Shown in pieces: positions 36,601-48,313 of a stretch of 64,000 nt of DNA (position 1 is the stretch's first letter; every line of letters begins with the position of its first letter). The notes beneath the pieces were generated by a model. That model saw only the letters and a program-made list of their open reading frames with translations, made no database searches and had not been told where the DNA came from. The translations under genes were made by a program, and so were the position numbers. Source of the DNA: Sympetrum striolatum (lineage: Eukaryota; Arthropoda; Insecta; Odonata; Libellulidae); assembly GCA_947579665.1 (NCBI GenBank), contig OX388349.1:27498459-27562458 (forward strand). Direction: 5' to 3'.

Positions 36601-38812
36601 AAGCAGAATAAAAAGAATTATGAAATACAAGCAGAGAATAGATAAAAAAATATGCAAAAGAAACAGAGAAAAATACACATTCACTGCAATGTACTGAAGT
36701 TAAAGATAATAAGTAGGGAAAGAAGAAAACATCAATTCAACAAGATCAAAATTGTTAATTCTTGGAAGCTTGGTTGATATTCGTCATGAGCGATGTGGAG
36801 AGAACAATGATAGACAAGGAATAGTACTAACGATTCAGTATGGTCTACGATACATGTAAAGTAATGCATCTTGAACGAAAATAGCATATAGATTTCACTT
36901 AAGGCAAACAAGCAGTCAATAAAATGAGTAGAAAAAACAGAAGCTCCAATAATGTTTGACTTCTCAGTGGCAGATTAGGCAAAGAAATGTTGTTAATATG
37001 CAGAGATACTATGTGTTAAACCCTCTGTAAGTACCGGAGCCAATAGCTGTTGAATGAATCTGTCGTCTTTTTCCTGATTCGAAAAGCTAAGCCATAATAT
37101 GAAATACGATAAATAAAGTTTCCCATTGAAATGGAAAACTCTTCAAAATTCAATGCAATGGTTGCCATTCATACGTAAAAACAAAACAATATCAATTCCT
37201 AAGAAAGAAGTAATCAAATTATCGAATTAAGAAAGTATCGAATCCGCCACCATCCGCCTTCAAGGCCGCCGAAGCAGACAAAATTCACTTTCTACGCTCC
37301 TTCAATGCCAATGCTCGTTCCGTCCCGCAAACATTACGTATTTCCTTCGTTATGATTAAGCGATTGAAAGTTTAAATGAAACGGCATAAGCTATATAAAT
37401 GACTCATAAATAAATATAAATTGTCACATGGATATACAAATGCTATTTGAAGAGGAACTAACGTATATATTAATTTGTTAAATTACCGAGAAACGCGATG
37501 TGTTTGTTAAAGAAAACGAACCACTCATGAGATAGGTCCCAAAGCTAATACATCTAAAGGGATTGATAGGACTATTAGCAAACAAACTTTTTGAAACAGC
37601 GATTTATAATCAGCGATGAGTAAGTATGTTTGATAAACAGTAAGCATAAACGGCTGAGGTTGGGACTAATGGCCACCCGTATATTTTTCAATCGAAAGAC
37701 GATATTTTAGACAGAAGCATGTCGAAAAATAACATTATTGACCATAAAAGTCACCGGCAATGAAATATTTTACTTCATAATTCATTTACGAACGTAAATC
37801 TCTATTTCACCATTAACAATGCTGATCAAATTTTGTTCCATAACGCAAGACTCTACTGCTGCTTACTGTTTTGTACCTTGAAACCACTGTTATCTCCGAC
37901 ACTAATGCCGTATAAGTAATATTGTAAGAGGGAAGATGTGTATGAAAAGTTAAATTCCATATTTTGCATGTGAGACGCGGTATGTCCCTCGAAAATGTAG
38001 ATTTCTGATGAGTACTTAAGGTATTTTTACATTTATATATCGATGGGATGAAAATTATCAAGAATATTCAATAGAAAAATATTCAACACAAGTTTCAAGA
38101 AGTTGGTCACGAGGAATGTTTCATTTTGTTTGAATCAATTATATGTTCACTATTATTTCTTGTGCATTCATCTGAGCATGGTTTGCATTTTGGCACTGAA
38201 ATTCACACATGAAATAATTTTGAATTATTTCATTTCTTGGCTATTATATATAGCCAACAACCAATTCTACCACAGTTTCCAAAAATCTGATTCGGTGTCT
38301 AAGAGTTAATATTATATAGCTTGATCTAATAAATCACTAATATTCTTAATATTTTACAATTGCGGGGACCAAACTAATCCTTTACTTTGCTATTTAAAAA
38401 AGAATACAGGCTTGAAGAAATGCGTAGGTGAAAGCTTGTTCAGCCAAGTGGCAGAGCATTCGAGAGGTAATTCCCAGAGCTTTGCGTTTTCAATTTCCGT
38501 ACGTACATTACACTGCCACATATAGTAGAGAAGAGGTACTTGATTGTATACTGTCGTTTGCTAAATTGTCTTGACGTTAATATCATTAATTTAAAAACCA
38601 CCTACACCACCGATCATACATATCATAAGGAGCAGGTAAATTTGCATTAATAATTTGAGGAGAGTTCTTTTAGAGTACAGAAAATATATGCGATTCTTCC
38701 TAAAAAATCTTGCATGATCAGATACATGGAAACAAGAGACTTTTGAAATACATCAAAAAGAAGAAATTTGTTTAATAATAAAATATGAATATAATATTGA
38801 AGTTCCGTTTAC

Positions 38813-38935
38813 CTGAGATGGTTATCCAGTTGAACGTTACCCCGCACCCCTATGGTGGCAACTCCTTTCATTGCAACAGACTCAGAGGCCAAAGCTTGAT
38901 CAAAATGAGTAGAAATCAGCAGTAGTCATCAAAAC
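38813..38935 (-). pseudogene. Module A, putative exon 2 (unknown gene)
   Basis: On the minus strand a pyrimidine-rich TTTCTATTTTTTAG acceptor (AG at 38937-38936) precedes this segment, and CATCTCAG with GTAAACGG gives the donor. It is homologous to the plus-strand segment at 47675-47795: both have CATTTTGATCA, an ATGAAAGG core and an ending near GTTC-AC-GGAT-CCA before GGTAA. From the ATG (38871 on the minus strand) it reads MKGVATIGVRGNVQLDNHL. The partner reads differently after MKG because of a 7-nt length change, so the shared sequence may be non-coding or one copy may be broken. No product is recognised. The reading frame of exon 1 closes soon after entering this exon. Confidence 0.4.
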
Positions 38936-40399
38936 CTAAAAAATAGAAATATATAGTTATTAATATAAACATATTTAAATTAAGTTGTGATGATCAATTA
39001 ATCTTAATGAAGTTCTATTCTTTAAGGCCATACGTAGGTTTGAGCCGGTAATACTCAAATTAAAATTTCCGTAATTTTAAAGACACCAATTCCATAATCA
39101 AATCGGCTTGAAAATATTAATAAAATAAAAAACAAACAAAGTACAAAATTCGTGATGGCTTCAGAAATAAAACTCAGGAAACAGAGAAAATAATTGAAAG
39201 AAGAACGAATTTAATTTTCTTTAATTCGGTAACAGCGATGACTTCCAAGTATATGACAAATAAATCTTCCTAACATTTTAATAAATATTTAACATATATT
39301 TAGTTTATTAGATAGAACAATATTGGAATAATATAAAACGTAATCAAATACACAAAAATGTAAAAGGCATGCTTCTTATTTAAGAGGAAACTGAAGTAAT
39401 AGTAGATTGAGACTATATCGATTGCAGTAGCAGTATGCAACTTTTGCAGTTTAAAAAATAATATGAAATAAAAATATCAGACAGAGAAAGTAATAATGAA
39501 TTACGAAATTCAATTAAGTACTTAGGCATACAATTTATGCCAACATTTAAAGCTAAGAGCAATTTCAAATACCTACTTCGGTAAAAACTCAGACAAGGAT
39601 TGTTGATATGAATACGGTTTGTGATAAATGTCTATTTCCGTCGACAAGAAATACGAGGGAAATTTTGGCATTAATTAAAAATAATTAAAGAAACTTCTTT
39701 CTTGAGTTAACCCGATACTTGACTTCCAACAGGTAGTTCATATTGAGCAACCGCCTAGCAATGGAAAGATACGAGCTTAAGTCACGGTTAAGACGTTATT
39801 TTATTCTTCGTTTAGTTCACTAAATACAATTTTTAAGGCACATCTTCCCATTTATAATTTACGCTTCAATCAAATTTTTTGTGCCGTTTTAATGATATAG
39901 CCTGGTATGAATCAGGACCAGGCGTGACGGATAATTTTCAAATGAGATTTCCGTTTTTATGAAATTTCTGCAACCATTACAACATCTTTAAAGACATTTA
40001 GTTAAAATTCACAAAATTCGAGCTCAAGGATTGCTCAAAGAATTGAATGCCGTTTATAAGTTGAATCATCAAAAGCAATTATTCGGATTTCTGGGATTAT
40101 ATAACGGCGAACTATTTCGAGCTGAACCGAAAAAAATCCCTTATCGTAACCCGTAAAAGCCAAATTAAAGAAGAAGAGAACGCAAAAGGAAACAAAAACG
40201 AAATTTCTTCTGATGTCAATGAAACTGAATTAATTATAGAAATAAAATGAAGATCATGTTGATACATAGCTGAACTTTTATCTCCGTTCCGTTCAATTTT
40301 CAAACAATTATAATCGTTACAATAACAGTTTTGGGATATCCGCTGATTCCCAGCGACAAACAGGCAAAAAAAAGTAAATTAAAGACGTCAGTGAGAGCG

Positions 40400-40640
40400 T
40401 AGAACTATGGATTAGTATACTAACGTGTGACTCAAACATAAGACTCTTTATTACATGACCGGTCTTTTTGCCACTAAGATAGAGGAACCCTCTTCCAGAT
40501 ACGAAATATGGGTTTGAATTCCGGTGGGTCAGATTTCCCCTCCCACGTCTCTTTCATTAAAATTAACTCTTAAGGTACGATTCTGGTCATCCGATCACAT
40601 TTATCAGTGATCTACAAGGTCAGGAGAAACCTTTAGCAGC
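40400..40640 (+). mobile_element. tRNA-derived SINE-like relic
   Basis: A degenerate B box GGTTTGAATTCC lies at 40511-40522, with an A-box-like ATGGATTAGTATACTAACG about 90 bp upstream. A CT-rich stretch (AGATTTCCCCTCCC) follows. Too degraded for certainty. Confidence 0.35.
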
Positions 40641-41207
40641 CATTTTCGATTCATTCACAAAGATTTTCTTTATATCTACGGTTTGATATACCTGAAAATC
40701 CCGCACAAAAACTGATAAGACTGAATTTGATAACTATTTTCAAGTACTATAAGTAAGCAATGAACGAAGCTACAACTAATGTATGGGAGATACATGTTCA
40801 AAACAAGATTACGTCAGACCCTTTCTCCTACTTAGCATTCTCTAAAATTAAGCACGCAACACACTTGTACCTTTGATGATAAGCTTCGTTGTAATTTCCT
40901 TGAATTTCTTAACGAAATTCAATCACGAAACTTAGTAAACATTGATATATGAAATCTGATGTTTCCTATTCATATTAGATTTAAAGGATAAACTGATGAA
41001 ATTTCTTGTGAACGCAAAACTATAAAATGAAGGTTGTCTCTAATATAAGTGATTCCAAAAATTAATTCATTACAAACACTCAAACGTTAGACAATCATAC
41101 AACGCTATTACAGTAGTTGAAAAATCGGTTTAAAGTTCTCAAAATAAATTATTTTCATAAAAATAACAGTTAATGTAAATTTAATTAATGTATTAAACGC
41201 AACTTAC

Positions 41208-41313
41208 CAAATAAGGGATGCCATAGGACTCGATCTAGGACGTTTTCGATCGTATTCCTTTTCTTCCCTTCGTGAAATTCAAATTTAATCGGTTTTTTTA
41301 AACAAAGAAACAT
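41208..41313 (-). CDS. Module A, putative exon 1 (unknown product)
   Basis: The minus strand opens with ATG (41313-41311) and stays open for 35 codons to a strong donor, TTTG then GTAAGTTG. The peptide starts MFLCLKKPIKFEFHEGKKRN and ends VLDRVLWHPLF, with one base carried into exon 2 (phase 1). The plus-strand counterpart at 45534-45642 keeps the same length and phase (CLKKPLEFEL where this has CLKKPIKFEF) and the same donor, but lacks the ATG. Conserved frame and splice site favour a real exon, yet the frame closes within a few codons of exon 2 (GFDDYC then stop if the TAG acceptor is used), giving a peptide of about 41 residues. It could instead be a 5' leader with a short upstream frame. 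I do not recognise the family. Confidence 0.4.
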
Positions 41314-41319
41314 AGCAAC

Positions 41320-41620
41320 AACACTAGACGAGATCTCGGCAGGAAGTGAGAAAAGAGCCCTCTGGGTAATCTGTCATCAGAATTGCTATCACGTGACTGG
41401 TAGGATCCAAATTCCTCGTCGATGCCCCCCCCCCACAATCAGTTAATAATTATTATAAAAAATTTAAAGAATGAAATTGGAATGAATTATTAAGGACCAT
41501 TATCTTAATTGAATTTTAAAATTATTTTGAGCGTTAATTCATCTTTTATTTCATTTTATATACATTGATTATATTTAGCATTATCACTGTAGTGGACACA
41601 CGAAATAAGGGTTATGGAAT
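41320..41620 (-). promoter_or_regulatory. Module A promoter-like region
   Basis: Homologous in inverted orientation to 45080-45535. Shared blocks are AACTGATTGTGGG, AATTTGGATCC, ACAGATTACCCAGA or ATAGATTACCCAGA, TTCCTGC-GAGA-CTCGTCTAG and, further upstream, CTTATTTCGTG. This copy contains an E box, CACGTG (near 41391), and a C10 run (41425-41434) where the partner has a GGGCGTGG GC-box. No TATA box stands out. Confidence 0.45.
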
Positions 41621-41699
41621 GAAAACCATTTCACGATTTCCTTTATTACGTTATAGTTGTTTTATAATTATATAAATATATTCAAAGAGCATAAGAACA

Positions 41700-42895
41700 T
41701 TATATACTAGCTGAAGCGCCCGTTGATTCTCAACGGGGAATATAGAAGTAGATTAAATTCAAGTTGCCGGTCGTGCAATGCGTAAATTCCCTTTAGAATA
41801 AGGTCTAAAATCCCAAGCTATTCTTACTGTACAGGAAAATTCATGAGCTCGGCTCAAAAATCTCATTGATCGTGAGGAGGATTGGCTGTTTACAACCTCA
41901 AACATTTTTGGATAATTCACGCGTATTTTATCAAAATTCTCGAAATTTCGATTTGGAAACAATATTCCACGATCAAAATTAGAACATTCATTTAATTTCC
42001 GTTCTTTTGCTTCTTGTTTCGACTCCGCACGACTATTCTTCTGTTTTTATTCTTCAAAAGAAATATAGCCTGCTACCGATTAAAGTGAAGATTAGATTTA
42101 TTCTTTATGGAAACCCATCTGAGCGATCTTGGTTCGAAACCAGCAAAATTATCGAATAAAATTGAGACAGTACGTCCTTCCTGGTCCCAGAAAACACGTA
42201 CGCAAAGTTTGACGCGAATCTGGCAAACGGTTTGTACTAAAATCGAAGACACACAATCTTCTGACTGTAATTACGTTCCTGCAATTGCTGGTTACCTTCT
42301 TACAGAAAATTTCTCGTTATCCATGTAATATATCGTACTCTTCAATCATCAGCTTTATGGGCCAAAGGCCACGAGTATTTTTACGGGATAAAGCATGAGC
42401 TCGGATTCAACAATGGGATCGGTCGTCAGGGGGATGAGTTGTTTACAGCCTCGAATTTTCACGAAAGTTTTGTATATTTTACCAATATTCTCGCAAATTC
42501 TAATCGAAAGTAAAATTCCACGACTAAAATAAGAATCTTTATTCAATTTTCTTTCTTTCGGTGTTTGTCTCGACTCTGTACGACTATTTCTTCTAATTTA
42601 ATTCTTCAGGAGAAATAAAGCCTGCAACCGATGAAAGTGAAGCTTACGTGTATTCCTTATGAAAATTTATCTGAGCGATCTTGGTTCGAATCCAGCAAAA
42701 TTCTTGAATACAAATGCGACAGTACTTCCTTCCTGATGTCAGAGGACACGTATGCAAAGTTTGAGACAAATCGGGCAAACGGTGTGGACTCCAATCCAAG
42801 ACAAACAAACAAACCCACAAACACACAAACCCACAAACACACAAACACACAGAATTTCTGCTTTATATATATAGATTATTGACCCTCTTCATAGA
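41700..42895. mobile_element. Non-autonomous element with internal ~560-bp tandem duplication
   Basis: It starts near ACTAGCTGAAGCGCCCGTTG and ends in a CAAACAAACAAACCCACAAA-type microsatellite followed by TTTCTGCTTTATATATATAG. Two internal units (about 41780-42335 and 42350-42850) share ATGAGCTCGG, TTGTTTACA-CCTC, TTCCACGA, CGACTATT, TCTGAGCGATCTTGGTTCGA and GCAAACGGT. Each unit carries a B-box-like GGTTCGAAACC or GGTTCGAATCC. No enzyme is encoded; short open frames in each unit merely follow the duplication. The family is not certain. Confidence 0.6.
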
Positions 42896-43393
42896 ATATC
42901 GTTACCTTACAGCATCGGCGAAAAAAGTAATTTATACGATAAGCTCACGTGCTTCTGTCATTTATATCTAAATATATACTATGTTGGTATTAGTGATAAT
43001 ACTAAATCAAAATAATGAATATTTCGGATTTTCAATAAATCCCGGTGATATGAATGATTCAGTATAAAATCAACTAAGATAACATCATCTATGCATTTTT
43101 AGTTGCAAATAAACACATGAATGGTTTGAAGTTTTCGAATATGTTTTCATTCGTTAAAATTGTAGCTAAATATATACCATAATGGAAGACCATTTTTTGG
43201 AGGTAAACATATTCACCCATGACTTCATCACCTTGATTTTAACGCTAATAAATATATCAAGTATATATACGTCAAGTTGGCTGTATCTGTGAGAATAATA
43301 AAAGTTGATTCTGACACGGAATATCCATTACCACATGATTATCATCTTTCGATGTATCAGCAAATTGACATTCATACATTTGTAGTTTATGTA

Positions 43394-43470
43394 CAGTGCT
43401 GGCCAAAATTAACGCAGCACCAGCCGTAAGGATCGCTAGGGAGGTGCTGCGTTAATTTTGGCCAGGAGTG
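43394..43470. mobile_element. 77-bp Tc1-type MITE
   Basis: Near-perfect 28-bp inverted repeats begin CAGTGCTGGCCAAAATTAAC on the left and CACTCCTGGCCAAAATTAAC on the right (reverse complement). About 20 bp separate them. TA dinucleotides flank both ends (43392-43393 and 43471-43472), the target duplication of Tc1/mariner transposons. The CAGTGCTGGCCAAAA start is typical of Tc1-like elements. It encodes nothing and would need a transposase in trans. Confidence 0.9.
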
Positions 43471-43479
43471 TACATACAT

Positions 43480-45070
43480 ACGGTTTTTGCCTCTTCAATT
43501 TCGTTCTTCTCTCATCGGGATTTGCAAGATGTTCTCTTGTATATAGTTGACTATGGTCTTTCACGCCATTTGCTGTAGTAATTTACACCAATATTACAGA
43601 CACAGACTTCAAGAGATGAATTTCATTTTATTCACTGATACACTAATTCCTAAATCTAAAGATTCTGTATTCACTCCGATGAAGGTTCTTCTCCAAATAT
43701 TTTAAGGCTCCAAACCTATCTAATTCGTCTGAAGTCTTCAACAAGAATAGAAAGAAAAATGCACGTCTAAATATTTCAGAAGAAAACGGGGCAGGCACAT
43801 TCAGAAGCAGATAATGACCGCCATTAGAGAACGGTAACGAAAATTGTAAGTCACCTGAGGTTACTCACTGTTCTTGAAACGTCATTTACGTACTTCAAGC
43901 TTTTTAAGATGAAAGAAAATTCCTAAAACTGCGGTAGGAGGCCCTGTAATCGCCTCGTGATTGCTGAAAGGCCATGTGAGAAATGGCGATGTAAAATTAA
44001 GTGATTTTCAAGTTCCTATATATTTTGGTATTAAGGTGGAGTGATTTAGTGAAAAGTGATCAAGATCGTGTATCCTTCGGCTTAACTGTGAGTGTGAGTG
44101 ACCCGTGAGAATCCAATTATGGAATTCTTACATTGAAAACGCATATCGACAGTTGAAACTCAGCTCTGCATTCAGTCTTTTCCTTATATATGTGTATGAA
44201 TGTGTATCAGTGATGATGAAGTCTTAAACTTAAACGTTAAGCATGAAACAAGGCATCAGTGTGAATTAATTTTAATGCTCGGATTCCAGGATATCTTCTA
44301 TTAATCTTCGCTGACATATCTGAGAGTGATGCAATATTAAAGTAAGTACAACATCTTAGGTGTATGAGCTAGATATCGAAATTTGTACCAGTGCATATAA
44401 TTTAACTCATCTCTTTGGTCTCTTGTGTTTATCATTAGAAGCAATAGTGTAAATGACTCAAATCATTGAAGATTTAAAGCAAGCTCAGTTAAATTAGTAG
44501 TACATCTACTAAAATCTAATCTGTGACTGATAAGTTCTAGTTAGAGATTATTGGAAAAAGAACTTATAGGTCTGAAGGTCTAGTTGCAAATCTATGATGA
44601 ATACAATTAAATTCCATAAATAATGGGTAAACCTATTTTTTTCGTTTAAGAAAGTTCGCATTGCTGTCAATGGTAGATTCATTTAAACATTTTGGCTTTA
44701 TTTACTGGGAATTGTTTGGAATAAATCTTTTAATAGTATTACAGGCATAAATCCATATGAAATCCATCGAGTGAAACATATACTCTTCCTCCTTCTCACT
44801 TGAAAGGGAATATTAATAAGAGCTAAAAAATTGTATTCCAAATTTCCAAATCACCATTGTTTGTTTCTTTGCAATTATAATCCTTGGCAGATAAGGGAAA
44901 GATGCAAAAGTATGAGGGAAATCTCAAAGATGGTAAGTGTTGTTTGTAGTATTTTTTTTGTCGATAAGAAAGCGTGTCGATATTCTACGAAAAATCTGTA
45001 ATGATTTGTAATATTTTCATGTAAGAAGTTTTCCGAAAATTTAGGAATGTTTTAATAAAAATCGCAACGT
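43480..45070. other. No gene recognised
   Basis: AT-rich sequence between the two inverted modules. No open frame, tRNA-like box or repeat that I can support. Confidence 0.45.
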
Positions 45071-45079
45071 AGTTTTCGA

Positions 45080-45533
45080 TCCGTAACCTTTATTTCGTGA
45101 AACCACTACCGGAATAAGGCCAAATTAAAGTAAGTAATAAAATATTACATTTTAGATAAATTAATGTTCAGAATAAGAATAAATCTCGTTTAAAATAATA
45201 ATATTTAATATCTCATGTCAATTTAATTAATATAATAATTAAATGATTACTAACTGATTGCGGGCGTGGTCATTGAAGACGACTTCGAAAATATAATATA
45301 TTTTTAAAAGACATTTAAGAAAAAATATAGCTACAAATAAGTTTCAAGCTGGATTAAAATGAAAATTCGTAATATATAATGCCAATTTAACCATTATAAT
45401 TATTTAAAATAATTGTTAACTGATTGTGGGCGTGGTCATCCTCGAGTAATTTGGATCCGACCAATCAGGTGAAAGCAACTCAGATCATAGATTACCCAGA
45501 TGGCAATCTCAGTTCCTGCGGAGACCTCGTCTA
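45080..45533 (+). promoter_or_regulatory. Module B promoter-like region with internal duplication
   Basis: Contains a GC-box/KLF-type GGGCGTGG twice (about 45263 and 45427), each within an AACTGATTG(C/T)GGGCGTGGTCA block about 165 bp apart, and a CCAAT box in GACCAATCAGG (near 45460). The whole region matches the inverted module A copy at 41320-41620. Placement directly upstream of a donor-bearing exon supports promoter function. No TATA box is obvious. Confidence 0.45.
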
Positions 45534-45642
45534 GTGTTGCAATTGCGTCACTGTTTAAAAAAACCGTTAGAATTTGAACTTCGCAATGTGAAGAACAGTA
45601 ATACGATTAACGACGGCTGTGGCCCAGATCCTCCCAGAATAG
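45534..45642 (+). pseudogene. Module B, putative exon 1 (unknown product)
   Basis: Open for 36 codons before a strong donor (AGAATAG then GTAAGTTG), in the same frame and phase as module A exon 1. The aligned core is CLKKPLEFELRNVKNSNTIN. There is no ATG at the equivalent of module A's start, only GTG and TTG, so this copy either starts elsewhere, is a non-coding leader, or is a decayed paralogue. Past the donor the frame runs on but is intronic in character. A 105-codon open reading (to 45851) includes that intron and should not be taken as one protein. Confidence 0.4.
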
Positions 45643-46035
45643 GTAAGTTGTTTAAAAAAATTAATACATATTTTTTTCTTTATATGTATATTTTGGCAAT
45701 AATTAATTTTCCGACCTATGAGCCGATGTTTTATCATTTACCGTTAGGTAATTCTAGTGCATCACCTCCGAGGTTTTGTAAAATCTCAATTAAGTTCGGG
45801 AATTGCTTAGATAAGAAACACTATTCCTTGTTATTTTTTCCGTTCGTATAAAATTTCCTCAATGTATTTGGCAAATATGAAAGAATCTGGAAAGGTCAGA
45901 TTTCAAAAGTACCTATTTTACAAGTTTCGTGATTGACTTTTCTGAACGAATCCAGTGAAAATGCAATTATGTCATCGAAGACAAAAGCGCGTTAGGTTTT
46001 TTATCTTACGGAATGGAACAGAGGAGAAAAAAAAT

Positions 46036-46085
46036 GACGTAGCCGCGATTCGAAACCGGTTCTCCAAGGTTCCAGGTGTTTGTCC
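46036..46085 (-). mobile_element. tRNA-like SINE relic (B box)
   Basis: The minus strand has GGTTTCGAATCGC, a B-box-like sequence at about 46046-46058, with GATGGGACAAACACC-like sequence upstream in the A-box position. Not foldable as a tRNA. Confidence 0.3.
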
Positions 46086-46170
46086 CATCCGCACGGGGAA
46101 TTAGAGATGTGGGTTTGAATACCGGCCTCGTTAGTTCTTCGTTCATTGATTACCTAAGCTACTCCAAATA
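46086..46170 (+). mobile_element. tRNA-like SINE relic (B box), plus strand
   Basis: GGGTTTGAATACCGGC at 46111-46126 resembles the 40511 relic (GGTTTGAATTCCGG). It lies immediately beside an opposite-strand B box, so two relics may be joined here. Confidence 0.3.
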
Positions 46171-46179
46171 TTTTCCAAA

Positions 46180-47640
46180 GAATCACTTGTAAGATTATGG
46201 GAGGATTAAGTAGATATATCGATGCGTAGAAACAGCGAAATTCCTGTATTAAGATATACGGAAATTGGTAGTTTGAAATTGCTCGTAGTATGGTACATTT
46301 AATCAAATCAATCTTTCCGTATCGTCTCATGTTTTTAAATGTGTATGTAATTTCTTCGACTGCCCGATATTTCAGATACTCAAAGTACCGCCATTAAGTA
46401 ATATTAATGTGTAAGAGCGTTATATAGGGTTGAGTTCTCATGTCCGTAAGATCTACACACAGTCATTTTCTCTTTAATCAATATCCTGTTTGTTTATATC
46501 GCTTTTGAACTTGGTTAATGATCTCTAAAATAGAATTGAGTGTTGATTAGTATTTTTCTATCTAATGAACGAATATAATGCCGTTATATTATATCATAAA
46601 ATGAAAGTAATATTTTCGGAAATATTTATCAGTATCTTGGGAGTTATATTTCATTGGCTTAACCAAAAATAATATATCGAACGATGTATCCAAAGATTTT
46701 AAATTGTAGGGCCAACGGATGTAGTTTTGTTTGAAAATACAGTCATCCTCACTTGAAAATAACCGTTGAAAGTTTTTGCTTGCTCCTGTCGGTAAATAAA
46801 TCCAATAAAATTGAATTAAAGCTTAAATGATTAATATAAGACGTACCATAAATCCTCATTTTCGGATATAGAAATTTAAGGATCGGAAAATTGAAATAGT
46901 GTGGATTTGAATCCAAACTTTATAGTTGATAGGCTGTTGTTCTATATAAAATGCGCGTTCTATATTAGGGTTCGCATTTCAGCTCCAAGTAATTTTAAGC
47001 TCTTCAATGAATCATTTGAATTTATATATTTTGTTTTATGGGTTTTATGAGACAATTCACATAACGGAAATTCTCGTGTGAATTTATATGGAAATAGTTA
47101 ACTGATCTTTTTGGTAATGTGCCCTTCTTACGTAGACTACGTAAGAATACTTGAGCCTATTTTAGAATCGATAATTAATTTTAGTGTGTGATATTTCAGA
47201 ACCCAATATTTATGTAATATTTTCTGACCTTTCTTTAACTTTGCGTCCGACCTGAATTCAGTTATTTTTTTGCATAATCATGCTTTCTTCTGCTTAATAT
47301 GAATTCGATAAAAATTCACCATTCATTTTTTAAATTAATAAGTTAATTCGCATTTATAAAGCTACATATTTATCTTTGTCTAAGAGGTCAGTCAGGATTA
47401 TCCAATTTCTTAAAGTGAAATTAATACCTTCTGTAATTTTTAACTTGGCACCGGAAATTATTTCTTTCTAATATTCTTTTTACTTTGCTGCTATTTTTGT
47501 CTATAATTAGATATCCTTGAAAATAGATTACCGGAATTTTTGTTTTCAAATGACAGATATCCTCATTTTAAATTTACATTAAAAGTTCATGCCTGACAAT
47601 GTCCGCAGAGTAAAATATTAACCTTCAATAATATAATTAA
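46180..47640. other. Intron-like AT-rich sequence; one SINE relic
   Basis: Lies between putative exons 1 and 2 of module B. A minus-strand B box GGATTCAAATCC (46903-46914) with a possible A-box region to its right (near 46930-46965) marks another tRNA-derived relic. Nothing else is recognisable. Confidence 0.4.
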
Positions 47641-47674
47641 AATGTTTTAGTTTGGTATTTCTTTTTTTTTCTAG

Positions 47675-47795
47675 AAAAATGAATTTCCCTTCATTTTGAT
47701 CAGGCTCGGGCTTCGAAGTCATTCGTTTCAAAAGCTTAAGGCCATGAAAGGCATCGAAGAGGCACTAGCAACGTTCGACCGGATCTCCAACTTTG
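47675..47795 (+). CDS. Module B, putative exon 2 (unknown product)
   Basis: A T-rich tract ends in CTAG (AG at 47673-47674), with an alternative acceptor TTTTGATCAG ending at 47703. The donor is TTTG then GTAAGCTG. From the ATG in good context (GGCCATGAAAGG, ATG at 47744) it reads MKGIEEALATFDRISNF and carries one base into the next exon. The same frame is open upstream to the second acceptor (LGLRSHSFQKLKA). G+C is well above the flanks. Joined to 48314 it continues GRKKIQEQMDYIFLLFRIV and stops. The inverted paralogue is 38813-38935. I do not recognise the protein; it has no signal peptide or known motif. Confidence 0.45.
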
Positions 47796-47837
47796 GTAAG
47801 CTGAAATTAATTATTTTGCTTTCATAAAATATAGATT

Positions 47838-48008
47838 AAAAAATTTATGGTAACAAACTTTTACTAGACCACTAATTTAATATCTGAAAAAACACGACCT
47901 AGGTTTCGTAGGTACACCTGATGATGTAGCGACGCTACGAAACCTAGGTCGTGTTTTCTCAGATATTAAATTAGTGGTCTAGTAAAAGTTTGTTACCATG
48001 AATTTTTT
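47838..48008. mobile_element. 171-bp inverted-repeat element with a hammerhead-like core
   Basis: Arms of 73 nt (47838-47910 and 47936-48008) are almost perfectly complementary and enclose a 25-nt centre. The centre contains CTGATGA (47918-47924), then GTAGC-GAC-GCTAC, a small stem, then GAAA (47939-47942) that leads into CCTAGGTCG, which pairs with the left arm. This order resembles a hammerhead ribozyme core, with one extra U between CTGATGA and the stem. It lies in the putative intron between 47795 and 48314. It has no coding capacity. Confidence 0.75.
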
Positions 48009-48313
48009 ACAAATTAAGAAATACCACAATGTTAACCCTGAGATGGTTTTGTTTAAATATAGATTATATCTCACGTGTATTTTTTTAATCGAAAGTTTCT
48101 GTTTTTCGTGTATCTAATTATACGAGTACTAGACTTGGTGTGAATTAGCTCATGTATTTCCGATAAAATTATGTACATCGAATCCCTCGGTTGGGAATCT
48201 TTTATGAATAGAAGAACTGAGTATAGTCAAAAATAATTCGAGAAGTTGATGTACCCGACAAAATACCCAACATCGTAATTCCAGCTCTCAAGAAACGCAA
48301 TTTCTGCTTCCAG

